This document shows positions 35,272-45,038 of a stretch of DNA of 64,000 nt, one piece after another; the stretch's first letter is position 1; each line of letters starts with the position of its first letter. A program made the translations under genes and the position numbers. Where the stretch lies: the NCBI RefSeq assembly GCF_014861485.1, contig NZ_JACZHT010000001.1, positions 186,001 to 250,000 of the forward strand, written 5' to 3'. This DNA is from Phaeovibrio sulfidiphilus. Its GTDB lineage: Bacteria; Pseudomonadota; Alphaproteobacteria; Rhodospirillales; Rhodospirillaceae. The notes under the pieces were generated by a model, which saw only the letters and a program-made list of their open reading frames with translations, did no database searches and had not been told where the DNA came from.

Positions 35272-35880
35272 TCACGGGGCGTCGGCGGACGGCATGACCC
35301 AGCCGTCCGGCGAGGGTGCGGGGGTCCGGTCCACCTGCTGGACACTGGCCGGGGCGGCTTCGGGTTCAGCGGGAGCCTCCGCTGCGGGCGGAACCAGACG
35401 CTCCGCCGCGCGGTAGGCGCTGAGGGGCGCGGACAGGGGCTCGGGCCCGGCTGCGGTCACGGACGGGGCCCCGTCTGCGGATACGTCTGCGGATGCAGGC
35501 CCGGCTGCGGTCCCGTCCCCGGACATCGATGAGGATGCGCGGGTGGCTTCGGACCGATCCTCCGCCGACGCAGCGCGGGCCTCTTCCGTGGCTGTTTCCT
35601 GAAGGGACGCCTCAAGGTCGCTGGCCCTGGAGCCCGCATTCCAGCCCGGATCGTTCTCATTACCGCCGGCCTGGAGGCGGGCAAGCCGCTGCCGGGCATC
35701 GGGGGAAAGGAGAACCTCGTCCACCGGATCGCCGTTCTCAACCGTGGCCCCGGCCTGGATCTGCCGGTCAGCCCGCCTGTCCTGGACGGCGGTTTCCGGC
35801 GCGGCCCGGTCGGCCTCCCCGAAAATGGATCTCAAAGCGGAAAACAGACCACCCCCGGAACCCGTTTGTGCGTCAATCAT
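35272..35880 (-). CDS. Hypothetical low-complexity protein
   Basis: A protein of 202 residues that I do not recognise. The first 30 residues are hydrophilic with GGGLFSALRSIFGEAD, followed by VDEVLLSPDARQRLARLQAGG (about 48-68), the only part that looks structured. The C-terminal two thirds are Ala/Pro/Ser/Glu-rich and probably disordered. No signal peptide, membrane segment or enzyme motif is visible. Reality as a gene is supported by the ATG at 35880 with GAGAGGA before it and by a good intrinsic terminator 45 bases after the stop. The SPDAR-type motif resembles segments of flagellar or cell-cycle hypotheticals, but that is too weak for an assignment. Confidence 0.6.
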   Translation of the reverse strand: MIDAQTGSGGGLFSALRSIFGEADRAAPETAVQDRRADRQIQAGATVENGDPVDEVLLSPDARQRLARLQAGGNENDPGWNAGSRASDLEASLQETATEEARAASAEDRSEATRASSSMSGDGTAAGPASADVSADGAPSVTAAGPEPLSAPLSAYRAAERLVPPAAEAPAEPEAAPASVQQVDRTPAPSPDGWVMPSADAP

Positions 35881-36591
35881 TTCCACGTCCTCTCGAAAAC
35901 GCGCCCGGCCGGAGCCCGGCGCACGGGACACCGGCACACGAAGCCCGGGCACACCGAACCAGGGGTGCGAAAAAAGCCGGACCACGACACAAAAGGCCGG
36001 ACCGACCCCTTCGGGCCATGGCTCAGGAGCATCCCGTAACCATAGCACGACCCTGTGAAAATTCCAGTGTGCAAGTTGTAACCCGCAGGAAAGGCCCGCC
36101 GCAGCTGCCGCCGGACGGGGGCCGGGAACTGGCGCCGGGGCGGACCGAAGCCCTTCCAGGACCGGCTCCCGGACCACGCCCCGCACCACTTCCGTGGCAC
36201 CACACCTTCCGGGGCGCGGGGCACCACACGTTCCGGGGCGCGGGGCACCACAGCGCTGCGCCCGCCCCCCCCCTGATCCCCCGCCTCCCCGGCACCTTTC
36301 CGGGACGGCTCCCACACCGCATCCGGGGCCCCCGGCGCGGTTCCCCCGCCCGCCGCCCCGCTTCCGCGCCTCTTTCCGGACACCCCTCACGCTCCGCTAC
36401 GGGGCCCCTCCCGAGCCCCCGCTCCCTGCTGCTTTCGCACGTCCGCGCGCCCCGCCGGACAGGCCCGGAACGGCCGCTTCGCGTTTTTCAGCTTGTCTGG
36501 CGCGCGCTTTTGCTCTTCACTTCCCCGGTTGCGCCCATCCGTCCCCCGCCTGTCCCCACCGCCTGTCCCCGCCGAGTGACCGAGGAACCCC
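35881..36591. promoter_or_regulatory. Divergent 711-bp gap with a 24-bp tandem repeat
   Basis: No convincing gene. The part near the hypothetical gene (about 36040-36080) is AT-richer and may hold its promoter. A 24-bp unit is repeated in tandem at 36199-36222 and 36223-36246 with one mismatch, plus a partial third copy to 36252 and a weaker copy before it. The segment next to the lipoprotein gene is C-rich and shows no clear promoter. Confidence 0.45.
36199..36252. repeat. 24-bp tandem repeat, 2.3 copies
   Basis: Unit of the form ACCACACSTTCCGGGGCG followed by CGGGGC, copies at 36199-36222 and 36223-36246, then ACCACAG. It is noncoding and one of several similar GC-rich short-period repeats in intergenic gaps of this window. 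Confidence 0.85.
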
Positions 36592-37026
36592 ATGAAACGC
36601 CTTCTGCTGCCCGTCGTCTGCCTTGTCCTGACCCTTTCGGCCTGCGAGGATTCCGAAGAGGGTGCGCGCGAACAGCAGGCCATCGCCAGCAAGGCGGCCA
36701 TGATGCAGAACCGGGCGGCCCAGCAGTACAGCGCCCGCAACTCTCTGCAGTACTGGGGCCGCTACCAGGCCAGCTCCGTGCGCGACGACCCCTATGTGGT
36801 CCACCTGGACCGGGACACCACCTTCCGGTTTGTGCCGCGGGACGGCGCCACCATCACGGGGATTTACCAGTGGGATCTGTCGGGCTCCAACGTGACCCTC
36901 AAGGACGACCGGGACCGGATCATCGCCCGGTTCTTCGTGGGCGAGAACTATATCCGCCGAATCGACAAGGGGCCCTGGGAGGGGCGCATCCTGCGCAAGG
37001 TGATGTTCCACCGCCCCCAGCCCTGA
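36592..37026 (+). CDS. Putative outer-membrane lipoprotein
   Basis: Lipoprotein of 144 residues. The signal peptide MKRLLLPVVCLVLTLSAC ends in the lipobox LSAC with the lipidated Cys at 18, followed by EDSEEG; the acidic residue after Cys does not by itself decide membrane sorting. The mature part has a short Gln/Ala-rich helix (about 25-50, AREQQAIASKAAMMQNRAAQ) and then a beta-rich domain with alternating hydrophobic residues (about 60-140). GAGGAA precedes the ATG. I do not recognise a family. It is 144 bp before ruvB in the same direction and might share a transcript with the ruvB-tol genes; envelope function is inference. Confidence 0.75.
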   Translation: MKRLLLPVVCLVLTLSACEDSEEGAREQQAIASKAAMMQNRAAQQYSARNSLQYWGRYQASSVRDDPYVVHLDRDTTFRFVPRDGATITGIYQWDLSGSNVTLKDDRDRIIARFFVGENYIRRIDKGPWEGRILRKVMFHRPQP

Positions 37027-37170
37027 GCCCCCGCATCAGGGACGCGAATTAAAATCCGGTAACCCGCGATCCCTTCCGGTTTCCGGGGAAGACAGGTACC
37101 ATAGTTCCGGCTAGAATCGGCGGGACACCCCGCCTTCCGTCCCGAACCCCCGCAAGAACCAGATAACACC

Positions 37171-38229
37171 TTGGAATCCCTCACGGACTCTCGAATCATA
37201 GCTCCCGGGGCACGCCCGGACGACGCGGACGCCAGCTTGCGCCCGCAGCGCCTGTGCGACTTTATCGGGCAGAAGCGGGCCCGCGAGAACCTGGCGGTCT
37301 TCGTCACCGCGGCGAAAGCCCGGGGCGAGGCCATGGACCACGTGCTCCTGCACGGCCCCCCCGGCCTTGGGAAGACGACCCTTGCGCAGATCGTGTCGAA
37401 AGAGCTGGGGGTCGGGTTTCGCGCCACCTCGGGGCCCATGCTGGCCCGGGCGGGAGACCTTGCGGCCATCCTCACGAACCTGGAGCCCCGGGACGTCCTG
37501 TTCATCGACGAGATCCACCGCATGAACCCGGCCATCGAGGAGGTGCTCTACCCCGCGATGGAGGATTTCCAGCTGGACCTGATCATCGGCGAGGGCCCCG
37601 CCGCCCGCAGCGTGCGCATTGACCTGGCCCCCTTCACCCTGGTGGGGGCGACCACCCGCTCGGGCCTTCTGACCACGCCCCTGCGCGACCGGTTCGGCAT
37701 CCCGCTGCGCCTGGAGTTCTACGAGACGGACGAGCTTGTGGCCATCGTCGAGCGCTCGGCCCGGCTTCTGGACCTGGTCATCACACCGGACGGCGCCCTG
37801 GAAATCGCCCGACGCTCCCGGGGAACGCCCCGGGTGGCGGGACGGCTCCTGCGCCGGGTGCGGGACTTCGCCTCGGTGGCGCGGCGCTCGCCGGTGGACG
37901 CGTTCGTGGCGGACGCCGCCCTCGCCCGCCTGGACGTGGACAAGGCGGGCCTCGACACCCTGGACAAGACCTACCTGGGACGCATGGCCGGACACTACGG
38001 CGGCGGACCCGTGGGCGTGGACACCCTGGCCGCCGCCATGGCCGAGTCCCGCGACACGCTCGAGGACGTGATCGAGCCCTTCCTGATCCAGCGCGGCTTC
38101 CTGCGGCGCACCCCCCGGGGCCGGGTCATGACCGATCTCGCCTGGACCCACCTGGGGCTGAAGCCCCCGCCCCCGGGCCCCGACGCCCCGCAGCAGCGCC
38201 TGCCCCTGGACGAGGACGAGGACCAATGA
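37171..38229 (+). CDS. ruvB: Holliday junction branch migration ATPase RuvB
   Basis: AAA+ motor of the RuvAB complex acting in recombination and replication-fork repair, 352 residues. The N-terminal [19 protein letters not shown] is typical. Walker A is [13 protein letters not shown] (about 60-72), Walker B is [10 protein letters not shown], and sensor 1 is VGATTRSG. The arginine finger region [12 protein letters not shown] and the C-terminal winged-helix domain with [17 protein letters not shown] are intact. The start is TTG at 37171, before the conserved part; its Shine-Dalgarno is weak. The stop overlaps the ybgC start as ATGA. No ruvA or ruvC gene is visible upstream in the window. Confidence 0.97.
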   Translation: MESLTDSRIIAPGARPDDADASLRPQRLCDFIGQKRARENLAVFVTAAKARGEAMDHVLLHGPPGLGKTTLAQIVSKELGVGFRATSGPMLARAGDLAAILTNLEPRDVLFIDEIHRMNPAIEEVLYPAMEDFQLDLIIGEGPAARSVRIDLAPFTLVGATTRSGLLTTPLRDRFGIPLRLEFYETDELVAIVERSARLLDLVITPDGALEIARRSRGTPRVAGRLLRRVRDFASVARRSPVDAFVADAALARLDVDKAGLDTLDKTYLGRMAGHYGGGPVGVDTLAAAMAESRDTLEDVIEPFLIQRGFLRRTPRGRVMTDLAWTHLGLKPPPPGPDAPQQRLPLDEDEDQ

Positions 38230-38693
38230 CCAGCGCCCCCGACTTTCCCGAAGAGTTCTGCCCCTTTTCCGGTGTGTGGCAGAATGGCGCCCACTATTTC
38301 CCGGTGCGCGTGAACTGGGAGAACACCGACGCGGCCGGGATCGTGTACCACTCCAACTACCTGAACTACGCCGAGCGCGCCCGCACCGAGGGCCTGCGGC
38401 TTCTGGGGGTGTCCCAGACCGCCGCCATCGAGGAGTTGGGCGTTGCCTTTGCGGTCGCCCGGGCCGAAATCGACTACTTCCGCCCGGGGCGCCTGGATGA
38501 CCTGCTGATTGTCGAGACCACCATCGCCCGGCTGGGCGGGTCCATCATGGACATGGAGCAGACCATCTGGCGCCAGGACGAGCGCCTGGCCACCATCATG
38601 GTCCGGGTCGCCTGCGTCACCGTCGAGGGCATGAAAGCCACCCGCATTCCGCCTCCCCTTCGGGCACTCATGAAGGATCTCGTTTCCGCCTAG
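38226..38693 (+). CDS. ybgC: Tol-Pal-associated acyl-CoA thioesterase YbgC
   Basis: Hotdog-fold acyl-CoA thioesterase of 155 residues, cytosolic. The N-terminal part has [28 protein letters not shown], which contains the family Asp and the Tyr-His-Asn motif of YbgC-type thioesterases. Its start overlaps the ruvB stop (ATGA), and it precedes tolQ by 97 bp, the order widely conserved in Proteobacteria. In other species it hydrolyses short or long acyl-CoAs and associates with phospholipid synthesis proteins; its exact role in Tol-Pal function is unresolved. Confidence 0.95.
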   Translation: MTSAPDFPEEFCPFSGVWQNGAHYFPVRVNWENTDAAGIVYHSNYLNYAERARTEGLRLLGVSQTAAIEELGVAFAVARAEIDYFRPGRLDDLLIVETTIARLGGSIMDMEQTIWRQDERLATIMVRVACVTVEGMKATRIPPPLRALMKDLVSA

Positions 38694-38790
38694 CCCCGGG
38701 TTCCCGCCCGGGCCCGGCTCCCCCGGTCCCGGAACGCCCGGCGTTCCCCCCTTCCACCACCTCCGGCAGAATCGAAAAACAGGACAGACC

Positions 38791-39717
<927 letters not shown>

Positions 39718-39720
39718 CCC

Positions 39721-40185
39721 ATGGGCGCTCCCCTGACGTCCCGAGGGTCCGGCGCGCGCGGCCGCCGCTCCCGCCGCATGATGAGCGACATCAACGTCAC
39801 GCCCATGGTGGACGTGATGCTGGTTCTGCTGATCATCTTCATGGTGACCGCGCCACTGCTGACCACGGGGATCAAGGTTGACCTGCCCCAGGCCAGCGCC
39901 CAGAAGCTGAAACAGCAAAAACAGGCCCTGACCATCTCCATTGATGCGAAGGGGCACCTGTACTTCCAGGATCTGCGGCGCAACACCGCCGAGGAACTGG
40001 TCGCCAGCGTGCGCGAAGCCATGATCGGCGATCCGGAAGCCCGGATCTACCTCCGTGCGGACGGCTCCCTGCCCTACGCCCGGGTCATGGAGGTCACGGG
40101 AATGATGCGCGACGCCGGCATCGATCAGGTCGCCCTGATCACGGTTCCGCCCAAAACTGCCCCCGGTCCGGCGCGGCCGCGCTGA
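39721..40185 (+). CDS. tolR: Tol-Pal system protein TolR
   Basis: Inner-membrane protein of 154 residues, homologous to ExbD. After a basic cytoplasmic N-terminus ([20 protein letters not shown]) there is a single TM segment (about 25-50) containing the conserved proton-channel Asp in [17 protein letters not shown], followed by a periplasmic domain with [14 protein letters not shown] and [20 protein letters not shown]. Immediately after tolQ and 29 bp before tolA; part of one operon. Confidence 0.96.
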   Translation: MGAPLTSRGSGARGRRSRRMMSDINVTPMVDVMLVLLIIFMVTAPLLTTGIKVDLPQASAQKLKQQKQALTISIDAKGHLYFQDLRRNTAEELVASVREAMIGDPEARIYLRADGSLPYARVMEVTGMMRDAGIDQVALITVPPKTAPGPARPR

Positions 40186-40214
40186 TCTGAAAAACGCTCG
40201 GGAAGCCTGTCTTC

Positions 40215-41081
40215 ATGAAACGCGCTTTTATCCTGTCGGCTCTCTTTCACCTTGCGCTGCTCGCCCTGCTGATCCTGGGCGTGCCCCTGCACCTGCCGAC
40301 CCGAGACGAGATCCCGGAAGAAAGCTTCGAAATCGTCGATCTGGTGGAGATCGGCGACGAGAACACGTCCCTGTCGGAGGCGCTGCGGCCCAAGGAAAAG
40401 GAGCCGGAGCCCGAACCCGTGCCCACACCGCCTCCGCCCCAGCCCCAGCCGCCGAAGCCCGAGCCTCCCAAGCCCGAACCTGTGGTGACCCCGCCGGCCC
40501 GGCCGCAGCCGCCCGAGCCTGCGCCGCCCCAGGAAACGGACGACGCGCCCGACGAGGCCCCCGTGGTCCAGGCGCCGCCCAAGCCCGTGCGCAAGCCGCC
40601 CGAGCCCAAGCCGCAGCCCCAGAAGCCCGCGCAACCCACGCCGGAGAAGCCCAAGACCGAAAGCTCGCTGGATGCCTGGATGAAGGCCAACCAGGAGACC
40701 CCGGACAAGACGCAGGAGACGCCGCGGGAGGTTCCCTCCCCCACGCGCGGCGGGCGGATTTCCGAGAAGCTCACGGCGACGGATCTGGCCGCGCTCAAGT
40801 ACCACGTGGAGAAGGAATGGCGTCTCCCCGGGGACGGCTATGCCTACGAGGGCATGGTGGTGGAGGTGATCGTCAAGACCACCGCCACGGGCGAGGTGCT
40901 GTCCGTCGAGGCTCTGCGGGATCCGACCCTGGGATACGATCCGCTCTACCAGGCCTTTGTCTCGTCTGCCGAGAGGGCGGTGCGGTTTGCAAGCCCGCTG
41001 CCTGTTCCGCCGGGCAAGGAATCGGTGTATGAAAACGGGATCCGCTTCCAGTTCTCACCCCGGGGGCTCTCCCTGCGATAA
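40215..41081 (+). CDS. tolA: Tol-Pal system protein TolA
   Basis: Envelope-spanning protein of 288 residues linking the TolQR motor to TolB/Pal. It has an N-terminal TM segment (about 5-27), a long Pro/Lys/Glu-rich domain II (about 60-175), and a C-terminal TonB/TolA-like domain (about 195-288, beginning ALKYHVEKEWRLPGDGYAYEGM). The Pro-rich domain II is PEPKP-type rather than the Ala/Lys-rich helix of enterobacteria, as is common in Alphaproteobacteria. Its Shine-Dalgarno is GGAAG. Downstream tolB starts after 87 bp. Confidence 0.93.
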   Translation: MKRAFILSALFHLALLALLILGVPLHLPTRDEIPEESFEIVDLVEIGDENTSLSEALRPKEKEPEPEPVPTPPPPQPQPPKPEPPKPEPVVTPPARPQPPEPAPPQETDDAPDEAPVVQAPPKPVRKPPEPKPQPQKPAQPTPEKPKTESSLDAWMKANQETPDKTQETPREVPSPTRGGRISEKLTATDLAALKYHVEKEWRLPGDGYAYEGMVVEVIVKTTATGEVLSVEALRDPTLGYDPLYQAFVSSAERAVRFASPLPVPPGKESVYENGIRFQFSPRGLSLR

Positions 41082-41168
41082 CCGGGCCACACCCCGCGAA
41101 AACCGGGGCCCGCCCTGCGACACAACGATGTGACGACGGATGACGCTTTCAAGGAAAGGAAACCCGCG

Positions 41169-42530
41169 ATGATCCACACCAGGCGCTTTCGAGACCGGCT
41201 CCCGATCCGCATGCTGTGCGTTCTCCTGGCGCTGTGCGCCACCGCCGTGCTCCTGCCTGCGGGGGCGCGTACCGCGCTCGCCCAGGACATGCCCACGGTC
41301 TACATTGACCGGCACTCGGCGGAAGCCCTGCCGATTGCCGTGCCGGCCTTTGCGGGAGGCGCCGACCCCCTGGCCGCCCAGACAGGCTCGGACATCGCGA
41401 ACGTCATCACGAACGACCTGAACGGCTCGGGCGACTTCCGGGTGATCGACCGCAACGCCTATGTCGAGACCCTGCCCAGCATGGAGGCCAAGCCCAACTT
41501 CCCGGGCTGGCGCGCGCTCTCCGCCCGGGCCCTGGTCCAGGGCGAGGTCTCGGCCCAGCCCGACGGCCGCCTGAAGGTGGCCTTCCGCCTGTGGGACACG
41601 GGAACCGGCGAGCAGATCGTCGGGCGCTCCCTCATGACCCAGCAGGACAACTGGCGCCGGGTCGCCCACATCATCGCCGACGAGATCTACAAGGCCATCA
41701 CCGGCGAGGCGGGCTATTTCGACTCCCGCATTGTCTACGTGGCCGAGAGCGGACCGAAGAACAACCGGGTGAAGCGTCTGGCCATCATGGACCAGGACGG
41801 CGCCAACAACCGGATCCTCACCAGCGGGGATTCCCTGGTGCTGACCCCGCGGTTCTCGCCCACGTCCCAGGAAATCACGTACCTGAGCTACTACAACAAC
41901 ACCCCCCGGGTGTACCTGTTCAACATTGAGACGGGGCGGCGCGAGATGCTGGGAGACTTCCCCGGCATGACCTTCGCCCCGCGCTTCTCGCCGGACGGCA
42001 ACAAGATTGTTCTGTCCATGGCCAAGGACGGGCGCACCGACATCTGGGTGATGGACCTGCGCTCGCGGCAGTCCCGCAAGCTGACGGACACGCCCTACAT
42101 TGACACGTCGCCCTCGTACTCGCCGGACGGCCAGCGCATTGTGTTCAACTCGGACCGCTCCGGAGCCCAGCAGCTCTACATCATGAACGCGGACGGCTCG
42201 AACCAGCAGCGCATCAGCTTCGGCAGCGGCCGCTACGCCACGCCGGTCTGGTCGCCCCGGGGTGACTTCATCGCCTTCACCAAGATGAAGGGCGGGCGCT
42301 TCTACATCGGCGTCATGCGCCCCGACGGCGGGGACGAGCGCATCCTCTCCGAGGGTTACCTGGTGGAGGGCCCGTCCTGGTCCCCCAACGGCCGTGTCCT
42401 GACCTTCTTCCGCCAGGAGGCGGGGGCCGGCGTGCGGGTGTGCACCATCGACCTGACCGGTCGGGTCGAGCGCGTCGTGCCCACCCCGACCGAGGCCTCG
42501 GACCCGGCCTGGTCGCCGATCCTGCCCTGA
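41169..42530 (+). CDS. tolB: Tol-Pal system protein TolB
   Basis: Periplasmic component of the Tol-Pal system, 453 residues. A signal peptide (about 1-38, basic start then [13 protein letters not shown] and cleavage after ALA) precedes an N-terminal anticodon-binding-like domain (about 40-175) and a six-bladed beta-propeller (about 180-450) built of repeats such as [22 protein letters not shown] and [19 protein letters not shown] (quoted in parts). I chose the ATG at 41169 because AAAGGAAA lies about eight bases upstream; an ATG 39 bases earlier lacks it. No pal gene follows; a hairpin lies just after the stop. Confidence 0.96.
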   Translation: MIHTRRFRDRLPIRMLCVLLALCATAVLLPAGARTALAQDMPTVYIDRHSAEALPIAVPAFAGGADPLAAQTGSDIANVITNDLNGSGDFRVIDRNAYVETLPSMEAKPNFPGWRALSARALVQGEVSAQPDGRLKVAFRLWDTGTGEQIVGRSLMTQQDNWRRVAHIIADEIYKAITGEAGYFDSRIVYVAESGPKNNRVKRLAIMDQDGANNRILTSGDSLVLTPRFSPTSQEITYLSYYNNTPRVYLFNIETGRREMLGDFPGMTFAPRFSPDGNKIVLSMAKDGRTDIWVMDLRSRQSRKLTDTPYIDTSPSYSPDGQRIVFNSDRSGAQQLYIMNADGSNQQRISFGSGRYATPVWSPRGDFIAFTKMKGGRFYIGVMRPDGGDERILSEGYLVEGPSWSPNGRVLTFFRQEAGAGVRVCTIDLTGRVERVVPTPTEASDPAWSPILP

Positions 42531-42538
42531 TCCGGCGT

Positions 42539-42560
42539 GTGCCCCCGGAAACGGGGGCAC
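42539..42560 (+). terminator. Hairpin after tolB
   Basis: An 8-bp stem GTGCCCCC/GGGGGCAC (42539-42546 and 42553-42560) with one further G-C pair and a GAAA tetraloop, nine bases after the tolB stop codon. It has no T-run, so it may be a weak terminator or an mRNA 3'-end stabiliser. Confidence 0.55.
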
Positions 42561-43450
42561 CCAACGCCCCGGGCAGCGCGCCCAACAGCGCCCCGGGCAG
42601 CGGGGCCATCCATAGCCCCCCAAGCAGCCCCCCCGGCAGCCCCTCATCCCGGCCTGACCGGCGGGCCCGGGGCAGAGCGCCCCCTCCCGATCCCGCAGCG
42701 TCCCCAGCCCCGGCCGGCCTGAACGGCAGCACCCCGAGTGCCCGGACCAACTGGCCTTACCGGCCCCCCGGCACCGGCGAACTCCCCCGGATCCACCCGA
42801 ACCCCATTCGCCGCCAGGGCCCCGAACGCAGCCGGGCCCACAGCCTGACCGGTGCCCCCTCCCGGTCCACCCGACCCGCCCAAATCCCCCAGCCGCCGAT
42901 TCGTCCCCCGGGGCCCGAAATGCCCCCGGACCGCGCCCTGCACCCCAAAGACAGCCGGATCCGGATCGCGCCCGCCCCGCGTGCACGCAACGCCCGGCGG
43001 CACCACACCCTATGGGAGAGGGTTTGATGGCAGAAAACCGGCCCTCATACCGGTGCTGCATACCGGCCACGCGCGCCGCGCACATCCGGAAGGCAGCGCG
43101 GATTTTGGACCCCGGCTCCGGAACCGGCCCGGATATGCGTGAGCCTGAAGAAAGCCTCCCGAGCCACACGCCGGAGGCGAATCGCTCGCCATCCGGTCAA
43201 AACACCCCGGGCAGACACCTAAACCCCTGTTTTTAAACCGGACACCCCTCGCGGGTGAACACAACCTTGAAATGTAGCGCCAAGCAAACGCTACCTGATA
43301 AATTATACTGATATAACAATGCCTTATTGGGCAAAATAGGTTGTTTCTCCTGTGCGAAGCGAATAAAAAAAAGTGGGATCAGGAGGTGTATGACGGCATC
43401 GTGCCCCCCGTGCCTTGTGATCCCGCATATCGGACAACAAGGAGAAAACA
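42561..43450. promoter_or_regulatory. Long gap after tolB; AT-rich promoter zone of the transporter gene
   Basis: No gene is seen in 42561-43220; it is GC-rich and noncoding, with a 13-bp direct repeat GCCCCGGGCAGCG at 42566-42578 and 42590-42602 (24-bp period). A pal gene was looked for and not found. From about 43220 the sequence becomes AT-rich up to the transporter start at 43451 (AAGGAG before the ATG). Within it lie the inverted repeat GTAGCG-N9-CGCTAC (43274-43294) and a TATACT -10-like element (43304-43309), consistent with a regulated promoter about 140 bp before the gene. Confidence 0.5.
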
Positions 43451-44068
43451 ATGGGAGAAAACCAGGATCGCAAGGTCCAGATCGTTGTCGCCGACCCCTC
43501 GGCGCTGGGACTTCTCGGGCTGACGGTGGTTACCGCTGTCGCCGCGTCCCAGAAGCTCGGGGTCACCCAGGGTCTGTCTTTCGTCATCGTGTGGGCGATT
43601 TTTCTCGGTGCGGTCGCGCAGCTTGCCGCGTCCATGTACGACTTCAACCACAACAACCTCTTTGGCGCCATCGTGTTCGGCGCCTTTGGTCTTTTCTGGC
43701 TGGGCGTGTCCTCGTGCTGGGCGATCAGCCTGGGCGCCTTTGGCCCCGAGCTTGCCGCCTCCGTTGACCCCCGCCAGATGGGCTTCGCGTTCCTGGTGTT
43801 CCTGGTCTTTGCCCTTGCGGGCACGGTCATCGCCAGCGAGCTGAACAAGGTTCTGTTCATCGACATGATGGTGATTGACGTTCTGCTGTTTGCCCTGACG
43901 GTCAACGCTCTCGGCTTTGGCGGAACCTGGGCGGGCCCCCTCGCGGCCTGGTCCGAGGTGGGTGTGTCGGCGATCTCGCTCTACGCCTGCTGTGGTGCGT
44001 TCCTGAACAAGTTCTACGGCCGCTCGATCCTGCCCATGGGCGCGCCCCCGAGCCTGCTTGGCCGCTGA
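43451..44068 (+). CDS. Acetate/succinate transporter, GPR1/FUN34/YaaH family
   Basis: Six-TM membrane protein of 205 residues in the AceTr family (YaaH/SatP, Gpr1, Ady2), which imports acetate or succinate with protons. The family N-terminal motif NPxPLGL appears as ADPSALGLLGL (about 15-25). The following helices contain GLTVVTAVAA, GAVAQLAASMYDF and FGAIVFGAFGLFWLGVSSCWAI; the AAS/FGAI-type pattern is the family signature region. AAGGAG precedes the ATG. It stands alone behind an AT-rich promoter region with an inverted repeat, so it is probably individually regulated by carbon source. Substrate is inferred from family. Confidence 0.88.
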   Translation: MGENQDRKVQIVVADPSALGLLGLTVVTAVAASQKLGVTQGLSFVIVWAIFLGAVAQLAASMYDFNHNNLFGAIVFGAFGLFWLGVSSCWAISLGAFGPELAASVDPRQMGFAFLVFLVFALAGTVIASELNKVLFIDMMVIDVLLFALTVNALGFGGTWAGPLAAWSEVGVSAISLYACCGAFLNKFYGRSILPMGAPPSLLGR

Positions 44069-44083
44069 GGCCACGCCGTTGCC

Positions 44084-44111
44084 CCGGGGAGACCGTCACG
44101 GCTCTCCCCGG
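44084..44111. terminator. Hairpin between the transporter and the cyclic-nucleotide-binding gene
   Basis: Stem CCGGGGAG/CTCCCCGG (44084-44091 and 44104-44111) enclosing a smaller CCGT/ACGG pairing, 15 bases after the transporter stop. It lies between convergent genes and could end transcription from both sides, although a T-run is lacking. Confidence 0.5.
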
Positions 44112-44206
44112 CTTCGGGCCCCCGCGCGGGTCCAGCCCGGTCTTCCGGGCATCGCCCCGGCCCCACCCGACCTTCCGGCCCCGGCCCGGTCCCCGGGCCC
44201 GACCTG

Positions 44207-44677
44207 TCAGAGACCGCCCGAACAGGCGTTCATATAGCCAAGCCGGATCGCCCTCACCCGGCTGGCCATCACCCCCAGCATTGTGCGCGACAGCACCGCA
44301 CACAGGCGGCCATTCTCGGCCATGCGGCTGCGCAACTCCCGGGCATCCAGGTTGATGGCCCGCACCGACGTGTGGGCAATCCCGTCGAACTCCCAGATGT
44401 AGGGCTCGATGAGCCAGGACCAGCCCAGCACCTCGTTGCCGCTCACGTACTCGATCGGGGTGAACCGCCCCCCGTGCCCCTGGAAGCCTACAGCCACGGT
44501 TCCCTCCAGAAGCAGGAACAGGCAGTCCGCCGGCATGCCCTCTTTCAGAAGCACGATGCCCGGAGGAACGCTCTCGATTGTTGCGATATCCTCCAGCTCC
44601 AGCAGGAGGTCGGCATCCAGCGACTCCAGGACAGCGTGGCTGCGCAAGAGCTTTGCGATTTCCCTGGCTCTTGTCAT
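44207..44677 (-). CDS. Cyclic-nucleotide-binding domain protein without DNA-binding domain
   Basis: Stand-alone cNMP-binding domain protein of 156 residues. Seen are an N-terminal helix (MTRAREIAKLLRSHAVLESL), the beta-roll (about 25-110, with GIVLLKEGMPADCLFLLLEGTVAVGFQG and VSGNEVLGWSWLIEPYIW in parts), and C-terminal helices. The usual phosphate-binding cassette FGExAL...R-x is replaced by VLGWSWLIEPY, so cyclic nucleotide binding is doubtful. There is no helix-turn-helix domain of the Crp/Fnr type. The ATG at 44677 follows a G-rich site (GGGGGAAAT). Its role is unknown; sensing or protein interaction are possible. It converges on the transporter gene. Confidence 0.75.
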   Translation of the reverse strand: MTRAREIAKLLRSHAVLESLDADLLLELEDIATIESVPPGIVLLKEGMPADCLFLLLEGTVAVGFQGHGGRFTPIEYVSGNEVLGWSWLIEPYIWEFDGIAHTSVRAINLDARELRSRMAENGRLCAVLSRTMLGVMASRVRAIRLGYMNACSGGL

Positions 44678-45038
44678 GGTCTCATTTCCCCCTATTCCCC
44701 CTATGCGAATGAAGGCGCCCACAAATCGGCTTTCCGCCCCTCACCGGGACTGCTAGAGTGCGCAGCCATGGGCAGGGCCCCGGCCGACAGGCCAAGGGGC
44801 AGGCGCCCCACCCCCGCAGGAGAAAAGCTCCCCGGAGCCCCGTTCCGGCCTCCGGCACACCTCACAACGCCCCCTGCACACGCCCGCTCCCGCCCAGGGG
44901 AGCCCGAGTGCGGGACATCTGCCAGTTTTTAATTCTTCCAGTAAGGCACACCTTGACACGACTTGCCAGCGAAAGAAAAAGCCGCCCGGTACACAAAACC
45001 GGACTCACCCGGGGCGGCCCGGCCGGAGGCATCCAGCG
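44678..45038 (+). promoter_or_regulatory. Upstream region of queA
   Basis: The 361-bp gap between the divergent cNMP-domain gene and queA. GC-rich in the middle, AT-richer at 44925-45000. A perfect TTGACA occurs at 44953-44958, but 17 bp on the sequence is AAAAAG, not a good -10, so the queA promoter is only suggested. No gene seen. Confidence 0.3.

Noticed and set aside
42561-43200. A pal lipoprotein gene after tolB
   Set aside because: No frame has a lipobox or an OmpA-like domain; the sequence is Pro/Arg-rich in every frame.
44953-44981. Strong sigma-70 promoter for queA at TTGACA
   Set aside because: The -35 is perfect, but at 16-18 bp spacing there is no acceptable -10, so it is mentioned only as a hint.
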